From assembly GCF_047263945.1 (NCBI RefSeq), contig NZ_JBLAVB010000005.1, positions 124,001 to 188,000 of the forward strand: a stretch of 64,000 bases of DNA. Direction: 5' to 3'. Positions 16,514 to 25,685 of the stretch are shown here, piece by piece. The notes under the pieces are model-generated. The model was not told the origin of the DNA. It did not search any database and worked only from the letters and a program-made list of their open reading frames with translations. This stretch comes from Rhodospirillum sp047263945 (GTDB lineage Bacteria; Pseudomonadota; Alphaproteobacteria; Rhodospirillales; Rhodospirillaceae). Both the position numbers and the translations under genes were made by a program. The stretch's first letter is position 1. Each line of letters opens with the position of its first letter.

Positions 16514-17586
16514 GCCAAGCCATGACCGACCAGAGCCCTCCCCGCCGTCGCGGCGGCCAGTTGAAGACCGAGACCATCACCATGGCCCACGGCGGTGGTG
16601 GCAAGGCCATGCGCGATCTGATCGACGATGTCTTCATCACCGCCTTCGATAATCCGGAGACCGGCGACATGGAGGATCAGGCCCGTCTGGACCCCTCCCC
16701 CCATTTGGCAGAGGGGGGCCGATTGGCCTTTACCACCGATGGCTTTGTCGTCGATCCCCTGTTTTTCCCGGGCGGGAACATTGGAGATTTGGCGGTCAAC
16801 GGCACGGTCAACGATCTGGCCGTGGGCGGAGCCAAAGCCCTTTGGCTGTCCTGCGCCATGGTGATTGAAGAAGGACTGTCCGTCGATATCCTGCGGACCG
16901 TGGCCGCAACCATGCGCAGAGCGGCGGACCGGGCCGGGGTCCGTATCGTCACCGGAGACACCAAGGTCGTCGACCGGGGCGCCGCCGACAAGCTGTTCAT
17001 CACCACAGCAGGCATCGGTGTCATCCCGCCGGGCCGTGACCTCGCCGCCCGCCATGTGCGGCCCGGAGATGTCGCCCTCGTCAACGGCACCCTTGGCGAC
17101 CATGGGGCGGCAATCCTCAACGCCCGGGGCGATATGGCCCTGGATAGCCCGGTGGAGAGCGATTGCGCGCCCCTGAATGCCCTAATGGAGGCCGTGCTGG
17201 CTGCGGCACCGGGCACCCGTTGCGCCCGGGACGCCACCCGGGGTGGTCTGGCCTCAGCCCTCAACGAGATCGCCCAGGCCAGCGGATGCGGCATCGACCT
17301 GGAGGAAACCGCCCTGCCCCTCAGGCCCGAAGTGCGAGGGTGCTGTGAAATTCTCGGGTTGGACCCTCTCTATCTGGCCAACGAGGGGACTCTGGTGCTC
17401 TTCGCCCCAGCCGATCAGGCTGAAGCAGCCCTGGCCGCCATGCGTGGCGTTCCGGAAGGCCGGGGCGCCTGTGCCATTGGCCAAGCCGTAAGCGCCCATC
17501 CGGAACAGGTGGTCCTGAAAACCCTATTCGGCGGAGGGCGCCGTGTCGACATGCTGGCCGGAGAGCAACTGCCCCGCATTTGCTGA
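16510..17586 (+). CDS. hypE: Hydrogenase maturation protein HypE
   Basis: A 358-residue PurM-like ATPase that dehydrates the thiocarbamate placed on its C-terminal cysteine to a thiocyanate, the source of the CN ligands. The sequence ends PRIC, exactly the tail required for carbamoylation by HypF. The conserved MAHGGGGKAM and FTTDGFVVDPLFFPGG are present. ATG 16510 overlaps the hypD stop. Last gene of the hup/hyp locus in this window. Confidence 0.96.
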   Translation: MSQAMTDQSPPRRRGGQLKTETITMAHGGGGKAMRDLIDDVFITAFDNPETGDMEDQARLDPSPHLAEGGRLAFTTDGFVVDPLFFPGGNIGDLAVNGTVNDLAVGGAKALWLSCAMVIEEGLSVDILRTVAATMRRAADRAGVRIVTGDTKVVDRGAADKLFITTAGIGVIPPGRDLAARHVRPGDVALVNGTLGDHGAAILNARGDMALDSPVESDCAPLNALMEAVLAAAPGTRCARDATRGGLASALNEIAQASGCGIDLEETALPLRPEVRGCCEILGLDPLYLANEGTLVLFAPADQAEAALAAMRGVPEGRGACAIGQAVSAHPEQVVLKTLFGGGRRVDMLAGEQLPRIC

Positions 17587-17638
17587 GGTGGGCATAGCAT
17601 GCTAAGGGAGAGTTCATCTTCCCCAACGGACGTTTTAG

Positions 17639-18403
17639 ATGCTCTTCGGCTTTGACTTTTCCCTGCTCGCCATCACCTCCCTGGCCGTCTTCCTGGTGGG
17701 GCTCTCCAAGGGTGGATTAGGGGGCGTGGCGATCCTCGGTGTTCCCCTGATGGCCCTGTTCATATCGCCGGTCCAGGCTGCGGCGATCCTGCTGCCCATC
17801 CTGGTGGTCATGGACATGGTCGGTTTGCTCACATGGCGGGGGGAGTGGGACCGCAAGACCTTGCTGATGATGATTCCTCCCGCCGTTCTAGGGGTGGGGA
17901 TTGGCTGGGCGACCGCGTCCCATGTGTCGGAAGCGGCGGTGCGACTCATTGTCGGTGTGCTGGCGGGCCTGTTCGTCCTGCGCACCATCCCCTGGCCCGG
18001 CGCCAAGGAGAAGGCGGCGCGGGGCCACAAACCGGTCTTGGCCTGGGTCCTCGGCACCATCGCCGGATACACCAGCTTCGTCGCCCATGCGGGAGGGCCC
18101 CCCTTCCAGATCTACGCCTTACCCCTGAAAATGGATCCCCGCCGCTATACGGCCACGAGCGTTCTGTTCTTCACCATCGTCAATGCGGTGAAACTGGGAC
18201 CCTATTTCGCTCTGGGGCAATTCGACACCACAAACCTGACCCTCTCGGCGCTGATGTTTCCGCTGGCCATCGTCTCGACCTGGCTCGGCGCCTGGGTAGT
18301 GAAGCGCATGAAGCCAGCGGTTTTCTATCCGATGATCCACGCCTTCATCGGCCTCGTAGCCCTGAAGCTGATTTGGGACGGGGTGATGGGGTTGGCGGCA
18401 TAA
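17639..18403 (+). CDS. TauE/SafE-family membrane transporter
   Basis: A 254-residue protein with about seven or eight hydrophobic segments and the family features GLSKGGLGG near the N-terminus and AHAGGPPFQIYALP in the second half. TauE/SafE proteins export sulfite, sulfoacetate or similar organic anions; the substrate here cannot be told. It lies 52 bp after hypE on the same strand, without obvious functional link to hydrogenase. Confidence 0.85.
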   Translation: MLFGFDFSLLAITSLAVFLVGLSKGGLGGVAILGVPLMALFISPVQAAAILLPILVVMDMVGLLTWRGEWDRKTLLMMIPPAVLGVGIGWATASHVSEAAVRLIVGVLAGLFVLRTIPWPGAKEKAARGHKPVLAWVLGTIAGYTSFVAHAGGPPFQIYALPLKMDPRRYTATSVLFFTIVNAVKLGPYFALGQFDTTNLTLSALMFPLAIVSTWLGAWVVKRMKPAVFYPMIHAFIGLVALKLIWDGVMGLAA

Positions 18404-18502
18404 TACCAAGCGGCGCGGGTTGAAACCCAGGCCGCTTTTCTTGCGTTCAAACGCCAGGCGGGCTTTTACGCGCCATAAGGCGCGGCGGCCACTTGGCCGC
18501 TT

Positions 18503-18537
18503 CCAAGGTGCGGTGAGCCAAACTCACCGCACCTTGG
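18503..18537. terminator. Perfect 15-bp inverted repeat between convergent genes
   Basis: CCAAGGTGCGGTGAG at 18503-18517 and its exact complement at 18523-18537 are separated by 5 nt. It lies between the convergent transporter and HD-GYP genes. No T-run follows on either strand, so it could be a bidirectional terminator or a repeat element. Two weaker palindromes occupy 18410-18500. Confidence 0.55.
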
Positions 18538-18558
18538 TATAAGCCTCCGCCCAACCTC

Positions 18559-20508
18559 TCACCCCTCCAGATACGGGGTGAGATCCACGTCGTCGATCTG
18601 CTCTGGCGTGAGATAACGATCAGCGTAATCCCGGTGAATCCCTTGGGACAGGAACAGTTGGAACAGGTCCGGATCGATATGCTGGTCCTTCACCATGAAT
18701 CCCATGATCCGAATGGCCTCTGACAACGTCTTGGCCTTTTTATACGGCCGGTCCGAGGCGGTCAGGGCCTCGAAGATATCGGCGATGGCCATGATCCGGG
18801 CCGGAACAGACATATCGTCGCGTGACAGCTTCCGGGGGTATCCGGTGCCAATCATGGTCTCATGGTGCGAGCCCGCATATTCCGGAACCCGTTCCAGATG
18901 CTTCGGAAAGTTCAGCTTCCCGAGCATGCCAATGGTCTGGATGATGTGATCATTGATCTTGAAGCGCTCCTCCGGCGACAGCGTCCCGGCCCGAATACAG
19001 AGGTTATGCAGTTCGCCGAAGTCATATTCATACTCGGGAACATCCATGCGGAACCCATGGGGGTTGTCCCCGAAGGGCGCTTCGCGCTGACTCTCTGGAC
19101 GTGTGATCCGATGTTCAGGTTTATCGGCGAGGAGCTTTTCCTCCACTGGCAAGGGGGGGGGATCGGGATCGGCGGCACGCTTGCGGGCTTCTTCCAGGTG
19201 GGAGAGGCCGAGACGGTCGTCGAGCGTGCGGACCCAGGTGCGCGCGCTGATCTGTTTGAGGCGATCCACCTTGTCATCGGACAGGAATTCCGCCCCCACA
19301 TTGCATTCGGCAACGAAGGCGAAATCGTCCGCCAACATCTGCTTCCGACGCTCCAGGGAGTCCATGACCTCACCGGTGGAGTGGTTTCCGGCCAGCAGCT
19401 TGCGCAGGGCGAAAATCTCCTCGTCCCGGATCAGGACTTCGAAACGCATGCGGATCTCGTGGATCCGGTTGTAGATGGTTTCCAGCTTGGTGGCTTTGTC
19501 GACAACAAATTCCGGCGTGGTTACCTTACCGCAATCATGCAGCCACGCGGCAATGTGGAATTCGCCCCATTCCTCCTCGGTGGTGAAGGCGAACTCGCCA
19601 AAGGGCCCTTCTTCGGCGGCGGTTGCGGCCCGCGCCAGCATTTCGGCGAGCACAGGCACCCGTTCGCAATGCCCCCCCGTATAGGGGGATTTGGCGTCGA
19701 TGGCCCCAGCGATCAACTTGATAAAGCCATCCAGCAAATCCTTTTGGGCCTCCATCAGGTCCCGATTGGCGATCGCCGTCGCCCCCAGGGAAGCGACGGC
19801 CTCCACGAACCCCGTGAGCTCCGGCGAAAAGGGAACGACCTCTCCGGTCTCCTGGTTGAGGGAATTGATCAACTGCAAGGCACCGATCACCTCCCCTCCC
19901 CGAGGTTTCAGGGGGACAGTAAGAAAGGAGGTCGAGCGGTATCCCACCCGTTCGTCAAATTCCCGGGTCCCCGAAAAGTCGAATTCACTGTCGTCATAGG
20001 CATCTGGAATATTGATGGTCCGTTCGCGAAGAACCGCCTGACTGACAACGTTCCGGTGATTAGGCGCGCCATCGGCAAGGGTAAGGGGCACGTCGGGGAA
20101 GGAGATATCCGCCTCTTCCCCCTCCCCCATATGCACATTCAGCGTACCATTGTGGATGATGGCAAAACGAAGCGTATTTTCCGGCGTACGCAGGTAAAGG
20201 GTTCCCCCATCCGCATGGGTCAGCCCCATGGCGGAGGACAGAATCCGCCCCAACAGCGCCCCCAAATCCCGTTCCGCAGATAAGGCGATGCCCTGCTCCA
20301 CCAATGAGGCCAGTTTGGATTTCTCCGCAGCCAACTCCTTGGTGCGTTGGGCGACCTGTTCCTCGCCCTGTTCAATGAGGCGACCAAATTCACTATTCAA
20401 CCGGTCCAGCGCGTCACGCAACGCTTCGGGATCGGCGGAACCCCCATCCAACAATTCCGCCGTTGCCTTTTGAAGATCCCACTCCCGATCATACATACCA
20501 GACACCAT
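18559..20508 (-). CDS. GAF/HD-GYP domain protein, probable c-di-GMP phosphodiesterase
   Basis: About 649 residues. The N-terminus is helical and probably coiled (LNSEFGRLIEQGEEQVAQRT). A GAF domain follows (about 60-225). The HD-GYP domain has YTGGHCERV, LHDCGKV (HD near residue 324) and a C-terminal HHETMIGTGYP (about 555), with VPARIMAIADIFEALTA. A 130-residue insertion lies between HD and GYP halves. The canonical HHExxDGxGYP has Ile in place of Asp; metal ligands otherwise appear intact, so activity is probable but not certain. No membrane segment, so it is likely cytosolic, with the GAF domain sensing a small ligand. The start is ambiguous; ATG 20508 is chosen over a TTG at 20529. Confidence 0.85.
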   Translation of the reverse strand: MVSGMYDREWDLQKATAELLDGGSADPEALRDALDRLNSEFGRLIEQGEEQVAQRTKELAAEKSKLASLVEQGIALSAERDLGALLGRILSSAMGLTHADGGTLYLRTPENTLRFAIIHNGTLNVHMGEGEEADISFPDVPLTLADGAPNHRNVVSQAVLRERTINIPDAYDDSEFDFSGTREFDERVGYRSTSFLTVPLKPRGGEVIGALQLINSLNQETGEVVPFSPELTGFVEAVASLGATAIANRDLMEAQKDLLDGFIKLIAGAIDAKSPYTGGHCERVPVLAEMLARAATAAEEGPFGEFAFTTEEEWGEFHIAAWLHDCGKVTTPEFVVDKATKLETIYNRIHEIRMRFEVLIRDEEIFALRKLLAGNHSTGEVMDSLERRKQMLADDFAFVAECNVGAEFLSDDKVDRLKQISARTWVRTLDDRLGLSHLEEARKRAADPDPPPLPVEEKLLADKPEHRITRPESQREAPFGDNPHGFRMDVPEYEYDFGELHNLCIRAGTLSPEERFKINDHIIQTIGMLGKLNFPKHLERVPEYAGSHHETMIGTGYPRKLSRDDMSVPARIMAIADIFEALTASDRPYKKAKTLSEAIRIMGFMVKDQHIDPDLFQLFLSQGIHRDYADRYLTPEQIDDVDLTPYLEG

Positions 20509-20597
20509 ACCCCTCAACCCGCCTCCCAAACCATGTGATGACGCAGTTTGGCTAAACTGGTTGACAAGGACAAGACATCCTCCCGCATTGGGCAGAC

Positions 20598-22184
20598 TTA
20601 TCCTGCGGACAGGGCGTCCAACGCTTTCCTATGCGCGTGCATCTCGATGAAAATCGCGTAATCCTTGTCGAACCGGGCCCGAGCCGCCGGATTGGGGGCG
20701 CGAATATCTTCCCCCTGCCGCATAGCCGCAGCGGTCAAGGCGAGACTATCGTGGAGTCCTGCTGCCTTGGCCGCCACCATCCCCGTCCCCAGCAAGACCG
20801 CGTCTTCGGTTCGGGCGACCACAACCGTGCAACCGGTCGCGTCGGCATAAAGCTCCATCAACACGGGGTTCTTCAGGTGGCCCCCGGTCACATGCAGGGT
20901 ATCGATACCATAGCCCCGCTCGTTCAAGGCCTCCAGGATATGGCGAACCCCCAGGGCAATAGCCACGGCCGTGCGCCAATAGAGGCGGCAGAGGCTGTCA
21001 AAGGAGCTATCCATGTCCAAGCCACTGATCACGCCCAGGGCCAGGGGATCGGCCAGGGGCGAGCGGTTACCGTGGAAGTCGGGCAGAACATGCAAGCGTG
21101 CGCCAAAATCCGCCCCCTCCACCGCACGCAGTTCGGCCAAACGGTCACAGATCTTGCCATGCATGGCACCGGTGGGCTCTCCCCCGGCCCCATGGAGCCG
21201 AATAATATGGTCGAGCAACGCCCCCGTAGCCGACTGTCCCCCTTCATTCAGCCAACATCCCGGCACAACGGCGCCAAAATAGGGCCCCCAGACCCCCCTT
21301 GTGGGCCGGGCCTCGGGCGAGAGGGCCATGACGCAGCTTGATGTCCCGGCGATCAATGCCAAATGGTGATCAACGGAAGGCTCGGCTGCGATCGCCCCGA
21401 GCACGCCAAGGGTCCCCGCATGGGCATCGATCAACCCCGCCCCCACCCGGCAGGCGGTGGTCAGGCCCAAATGGGCCGCTGCCTCCTCCGACAGCGGGCC
21501 GAGGTCGTCGCCGATCGGCGTGGCCCGGTCGGGAAGGTTGCCCCGCTCCAACAGGTCAGACAGACCCACGACCTCCAGGAAATCCCGCTGCCAGCCCGGA
21601 TCCTCATGGGCCAGATAGGTCCATTTGCAGGTCAGGGTGCATTGGGACCGGGCGAGCGAGCCCGAGGCCTTCCAGGTCAGGAAATCGGCCAGATCGAAGA
21701 AATAACCCGCATTCGGCCAGCGCTCCGGATAGTGGCGCTTGAGCCACATCAGCTTGGGAATTTCCATTTCCGGGGACATCACCCCGCCCACGTAGCCGAG
21801 CACCCGATGCTCCGTTTCCGTGCATTCCCGGGCTTCGGCCAGGGCGCGATGGTCCATCCAGACAATGGTATCCCAGCCCGGAGCCCCATCCCGCCCCACG
21901 GGGAAGGGGACGCTGTTCCGGTCGCGAACGACCAGGGAACAGGTGGCATCGAAACTGATCCCAACCACCGCCTCGGGCGGTGTCCCCGCTTCGGCGAGAG
22001 CCCCCTGGACGGCCTTGCCCACGGCCTCCCAAATGCCCTCGGATTGGTATTCCGCATGGTTTGGCTCTGGCTGGCGCATCTCGATGGGATGCTCCGCCCG
22101 CCCAAGCAGGGCACCCGTGGTATCGAGTACGCCCGCCCGAGCGCTGCCCGTCCCCACATCCACGCCAATCACGTAGGTCCGCAT
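20598..22184 (-). CDS. FGGY-family carbohydrate kinase, ribulokinase-like
   Basis: A 528-residue kinase with the FGGY fold: N-terminal VIGVDVGTGSARAGV (phosphate binding), the substrate region GGVMSPEMEIPKLMWLK, and DAHAGTLG and IAGTSSCVM in the second domain. The sequence style is that of the ribulokinase-like subgroup rather than xylulokinase. Last gene of the polyol operon. With the arabinitol-like dehydrogenase at 22976 it could convert D-arabinitol or ribitol via D-ribulose to ribulose 5-phosphate. The substrate is an inference. Confidence 0.82.
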   Translation of the reverse strand: MRTYVIGVDVGTGSARAGVLDTTGALLGRAEHPIEMRQPEPNHAEYQSEGIWEAVGKAVQGALAEAGTPPEAVVGISFDATCSLVVRDRNSVPFPVGRDGAPGWDTIVWMDHRALAEARECTETEHRVLGYVGGVMSPEMEIPKLMWLKRHYPERWPNAGYFFDLADFLTWKASGSLARSQCTLTCKWTYLAHEDPGWQRDFLEVVGLSDLLERGNLPDRATPIGDDLGPLSEEAAAHLGLTTACRVGAGLIDAHAGTLGVLGAIAAEPSVDHHLALIAGTSSCVMALSPEARPTRGVWGPYFGAVVPGCWLNEGGQSATGALLDHIIRLHGAGGEPTGAMHGKICDRLAELRAVEGADFGARLHVLPDFHGNRSPLADPLALGVISGLDMDSSFDSLCRLYWRTAVAIALGVRHILEALNERGYGIDTLHVTGGHLKNPVLMELYADATGCTVVVARTEDAVLLGTGMVAAKAAGLHDSLALTAAAMRQGEDIRAPNPAARARFDKDYAIFIEMHAHRKALDALSAG

Positions 22185-22240
22185 GTCCCCTCTCCTTCGC
22201 GGCGGATCGGATCCGACCGGCGCGATCTTTGTTTTACCGC

Positions 22241-22960
22241 CTATCTCTGGACCTTATGCGACGGACCGTCCAATCCGCCAACAAGATCAATCAGATCATC
22301 CATATTATTGAATGTAGCGAAGGGCGCCACCGCTTCCAAGGCTTCCCGATGGCGCGCGTTGGATGCGTGGCTCCCTCCCCAATATCCAAACACCCGCATC
22401 CCCGCCCGATGGGCTGCGGTCACCCCCGCCGGGCTATCCTCAATGACCAGACAGCGCTCTGCGGGTACGCCCATTTCCGCAGCGGCATAAAGAAACAGGT
22501 CCGGAGCGGGCTTGCCGTTCCGGACCATGGTGGCAGAAAAGATCCGACCCTCGAAATGGGGCAGGAGGCCGGTGACCGACAGGGCCAAACGGATCCGCTC
22601 CACCTGGCTGGAGGAGGCAACGCAATGGGGCACCGTCAAACGCTCCAAAGCGCCGACAACGCCCGGGGTCGGTTTCAGGTCAGCCCGGAACGCGGTGAAA
22701 AGCCGTTCCCGCATGGCCGCGAGCCCCTCCTCGCCGAAGGTACAGCCATAGTCATCCCTCAGGATGCCGGTGATGGCAGCCATGCTGCGTCCAAGGAAGC
22801 GGTCGTTGGCCTCGCCGGGGTCGATGGCCACGCCCCGTTCGGCGACGGACTCAAGCAACACCCGGGCCGCGATCGGTTCGCTGTCCACCAGCACCCCATC
22901 ACAGTCGAACAACAGCAAATCAATGGCACGACGGGCTGCGGGTCGGTGTCTCTCTCCCAT
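22241..22960 (-). CDS. HAD-superfamily phosphatase/phosphoglucomutase-like protein
   Basis: A 239-residue subfamily IA HAD protein: FDCDGVLVDSEP carries the nucleophile Asp and general acid Asp, ASSSQVERI the motif II Ser, GKPAPDLFLYAA the motif III Lys, and VIEDSPAGV motif IV. Similar proteins near polyol genes are sugar-phosphate phosphatases or beta-phosphoglucomutase-like. It may dephosphorylate a dead-end polyol phosphate; substrate unknown. It sits between the two SDR/ABC genes and the FGGY kinase in the same operon. Confidence 0.82.
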   Translation of the reverse strand: MGERHRPAARRAIDLLLFDCDGVLVDSEPIAARVLLESVAERGVAIDPGEANDRFLGRSMAAITGILRDDYGCTFGEEGLAAMRERLFTAFRADLKPTPGVVGALERLTVPHCVASSSQVERIRLALSVTGLLPHFEGRIFSATMVRNGKPAPDLFLYAAAEMGVPAERCLVIEDSPAGVTAAHRAGMRVFGYWGGSHASNARHREALEAVAPFATFNNMDDLIDLVGGLDGPSHKVQR

Positions 22961-22975
22961 GGTTGTTCCCCTCCC

Positions 22976-23752
22976 CTACCAGCAGGTATATCCGGCATCA
23001 GTGGAGACGATCGCCCCGGTCATGAGGCTGGCCGCATCGGAGGCCAGGAAATGGACAACGGAAGCGACTTCCTCCGGCTGACCGACCCGCCCCATGGGTG
23101 TCATCTCCACCCAGACCTTGTACATCTCGGGGTTTTCCTCGATGCCGAAGGCGGTCAAGGGCGTTTCGATATAGGTCGGTGCCACGGCATTGACCCGAAC
23201 CCCCCGAGCCCCCCATTCCGCAGCCAGTGACCGGGTCAGTTGGTGCACTGCCGCTTTGGAGGCATTGTAGAAGGATTGGGGCTGCGGCTTGTTGACGATC
23301 AAGCCAGACATCGAGCCGATATTGACAATAGACCCAGCGCCCTGCCCCAGCATGATCTTGCCAAAGGCCCGACAGCACCAGAACAGTCCGTCCACATTCA
23401 CATTCATATGGAAGCGCCAATGGTCGTCGCTGGTCTCCTCCGCCGGGACATTGCTGATGGCCACGCCCGCGTTGTTCACCAGAATATCGATCCGGCCCTG
23501 GTCCTTCAGAACCTGGGCGGCGACGGCATCCACCTGAGCCGAGTCCGTCACATCCAGCACGGCGGCATGAGCCTGAAAGCCTTTGTCGGTGAGGGCCTTG
23601 GCCACGGCTTGGGCCCGGTCTTCCTTCATATCAGCGACAATAACAGTGGCTCCCGCCTCCGCCAGGGCTTCCGAACAGGCTGCGCCAATGCCCTGTCCCC
23701 CACCGGTCACCACAGCAACCCGCCCCTCTATTTTCAAACGTTCGAGATACAT
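22976..23752 (-). CDS. Short-chain dehydrogenase, arabinitol/galactitol dehydrogenase-like
   Basis: A 258-residue classical SDR: TGGGQGIG cofactor loop, NNAG (catalytic Asn region), Ser in IGSMSG and YNASK catalytic motif. The C-terminal end STDAGYTCW resembles alphaproteobacterial D-arabinitol 2-dehydrogenase and galactitol dehydrogenase. The start is ATG 23752 after AAGGGGA; a TTG at 23770 is the alternative. Within the Smo operon it is probably a second polyol dehydrogenase, plausibly producing a ketopentose for the adjacent FGGY kinase. Confidence 0.82.
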   Translation of the reverse strand: MYLERLKIEGRVAVVTGGGQGIGAACSEALAEAGATVIVADMKEDRAQAVAKALTDKGFQAHAAVLDVTDSAQVDAVAAQVLKDQGRIDILVNNAGVAISNVPAEETSDDHWRFHMNVNVDGLFWCCRAFGKIMLGQGAGSIVNIGSMSGLIVNKPQPQSFYNASKAAVHQLTRSLAAEWGARGVRVNAVAPTYIETPLTAFGIEENPEMYKVWVEMTPMGRVGQPEEVASVVHFLASDAASLMTGAIVSTDAGYTCW

Positions 23753-23766
23753 GTTCCGTCCCCTTC

Positions 23767-24540
23767 TCAACTCAAGACATTACCGCCGTCGACATTGAAG
23801 GTCTGGCCCACGACGTAATCGCCGTCGGCGCTGGCCAGGTACACGGCCATGCCTGTCAGATCTTCGGCCCGCCCCATGCGGCCATGGGGCACGGCCTCTC
23901 CGACCAACCGTCTTTTCTCGCCGATGGGTCGGTTTTCATATTTCGCGAACAGGGCATCCACCCCGTCCCAATGCGCCCCGTCCACCACCCCAGGGGCGAT
24001 GGCGTTGACGTTGATGCCATGGGGAATGAGGTTCAGGGCCGCCGATTGGGTCAGGCTGATGACGGCGGCCTTCGATGCACAATAGACTGCCACCAGGGCC
24101 TCCCCCCGGCGTCCGGCTTGGCTCGCCATATTGATGATCCGACCGCCCCGGCCCTGGGGAATCATCACCCGGGCCGCCGCCTGCATACAGAACAGCACCC
24201 CCGCCACATTGATCGAGAAGACGCGCTCGTAACTCTCCCGGGTGATTTCGGTCAGGGGCGCCATGTCGAAAATCGCGGCATTGTTGACCAGGATGTCGAG
24301 ACCCCCGTAGGCCGCCGTCACCTGTTCAAAGGCCCCATCGATGGAGAGCGGATCCGACACGTCCAGGGACACCGCAAGGCAATCGGGCCCGAGGTCCCGA
24401 GCCGTCTCTTCCGCCTGTTCCAGGTTCACATCACCGAGGGCCACCCAAGCTCCTTCCTCCAGGAAGGCCTCGGCGAAGGCGCGCCCGATCCCCCGCGCGC
24501 CGCCGGTCACCAAGGCCACCTTTCCCGCCAGCCGTTTCAT
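23767..24540 (-). CDS. smoS: Sorbitol (L-iditol 2-) dehydrogenase
   Basis: A 257-residue SDR that oxidises D-sorbitol to D-fructose with NAD+. Motifs: TGGARGIGRAFAEAF, NNAAIFD, INMASQAGRRGEALVAVYCASK (Ser, Tyr, Lys) and the distinctive APGVVDGAHWDGVD and YVVGQTFNVDGGN, all matching the Rhodobacter sphaeroides SmoS pattern as I remember it. The start overlaps the smoK stop (ATGA), indicating coupled expression with the importer. Fructose formed would need phosphorylation, for which the PfkB kinase at 30478 is a candidate. Confidence 0.9.
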   Translation of the reverse strand: MKRLAGKVALVTGGARGIGRAFAEAFLEEGAWVALGDVNLEQAEETARDLGPDCLAVSLDVSDPLSIDGAFEQVTAAYGGLDILVNNAAIFDMAPLTEITRESYERVFSINVAGVLFCMQAAARVMIPQGRGGRIINMASQAGRRGEALVAVYCASKAAVISLTQSAALNLIPHGINVNAIAPGVVDGAHWDGVDALFAKYENRPIGEKRRLVGEAVPHGRMGRAEDLTGMAVYLASADGDYVVGQTFNVDGGNVLS

Positions 24541-25613
24541 TGAAGGGGCGCTCCCGAGGTCGGGCCCGCCCGAAGGCTCGGGGGAAGGGTCTCCACATCC
24601 GGTATCCTTGCGCGCGCCATGGAGCGCCCGGACTCATCGAAGCGGTGAACCTTGTCCGGCTCCGGAGTAAGGAAAACAGTCTCCCCATGCCGCAGGGCCC
24701 ATTCCCCTCCGGCCCGGGCGGTGATGGTCCCCACATCCTCCACATGGACATGCAGAAACGTGTCCGACCCCAAGTGCTCGGAGACCCCGATCACCCCTTT
24801 CCACAGGCCCGTTTCCCGGTCGATCCGGATATGTTCCGGGCGGATCCCAATGGTGGTGGCGCCCATGCTTGCCGCATTTCCTCCGTCGACGAAGTTCATG
24901 CGGGGTGAGCCGATGAAGCCCGCAACGAACTGGTTGGCCGGATCCCGGTACAGATCCAAGGGCGAGCCCACCTGTTCCACGTTGCCCCGATTCAAAACGA
25001 CAATTTTATCGGCCATGGTCATGGCCTCCACCTGGTCGTGGGTCACATAGACCATGGTGGTGCCAAGCTGTTGGTGAAGCTCGGTAATCTCCAGACGCAT
25101 ATTCACCCGCAGGGCGGCGTCCAGGTTGGACAGTGGTTCGTCGAACAAGAAGGCCGCAGGCTCCCGCACAATGGCCCGACCGATGGCCACCCGCTGGCGC
25201 TGACCGCCCGACAAGTTGCGGGGCTTGCGCTTCAGGTATTCCGTCAGATTCAGAACCTTGGCCGCCGCCAACACCTTCTTGTCGATCTCCTCCTTGTCCA
25301 TGCCCGCCATTTTGAGCGGAAAGGCGATGTTGCCGTAAACGGTCATATGCGGATAGAGGGCGTAAGACTGGAAGACCATGGACAACCCCCGCTTGGCCGG
25401 GGGCAGGCTGGACACATCCTCGCCATTCAGCAGAATGGCCCCGCCAGAGATGTCCTCCAACCCGGCGATCAGCCGCAGCAGGGTGGATTTGCCGCAGCCC
25501 GACGGGCCGACAAAGACCACGAACTCTCCGTCGTCGATTTGTAGGTCGATGCCTGGAATGACGGCGAGTTCGCCAAATACCTTGGTCACATTTTCAAGCC
25601 GGATGTTGCACAT
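24537..25613 (-). CDS. smoK: Polyol ABC transporter ATPase (MalK/UgpC family)
   Basis: A 358-residue ATPase with GPSGCGKST (Walker A), LSGGQRQRV (signature), FLFDEPLSNLDA (Walker B) and a C-terminal TOBE/OB region (IGIRPEHIRI). This architecture is that of CUT1 family sugar and polyol importers. It lies after smoG and before smoS, overlapping the latter by 4 nt. It powers the SmoEFG importer for sorbitol/mannitol-type polyols. Confidence 0.92.
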   Translation of the reverse strand: MCNIRLENVTKVFGELAVIPGIDLQIDDGEFVVFVGPSGCGKSTLLRLIAGLEDISGGAILLNGEDVSSLPPAKRGLSMVFQSYALYPHMTVYGNIAFPLKMAGMDKEEIDKKVLAAAKVLNLTEYLKRKPRNLSGGQRQRVAIGRAIVREPAAFLFDEPLSNLDAALRVNMRLEITELHQQLGTTMVYVTHDQVEAMTMADKIVVLNRGNVEQVGSPLDLYRDPANQFVAGFIGSPRMNFVDGGNAASMGATTIGIRPEHIRIDRETGLWKGVIGVSEHLGSDTFLHVHVEDVGTITARAGGEWALRHGETVFLTPEPDKVHRFDESGRSMARARIPDVETLPPSLRAGPTSGAPLQ

Positions 25614-25685
25614 GGGGTCTCTCCCGAGAGGGTCTTTTTCTTTCGCGACGGAGGTCGCTGTTTAAGGAACAAGCGACGGCGATCG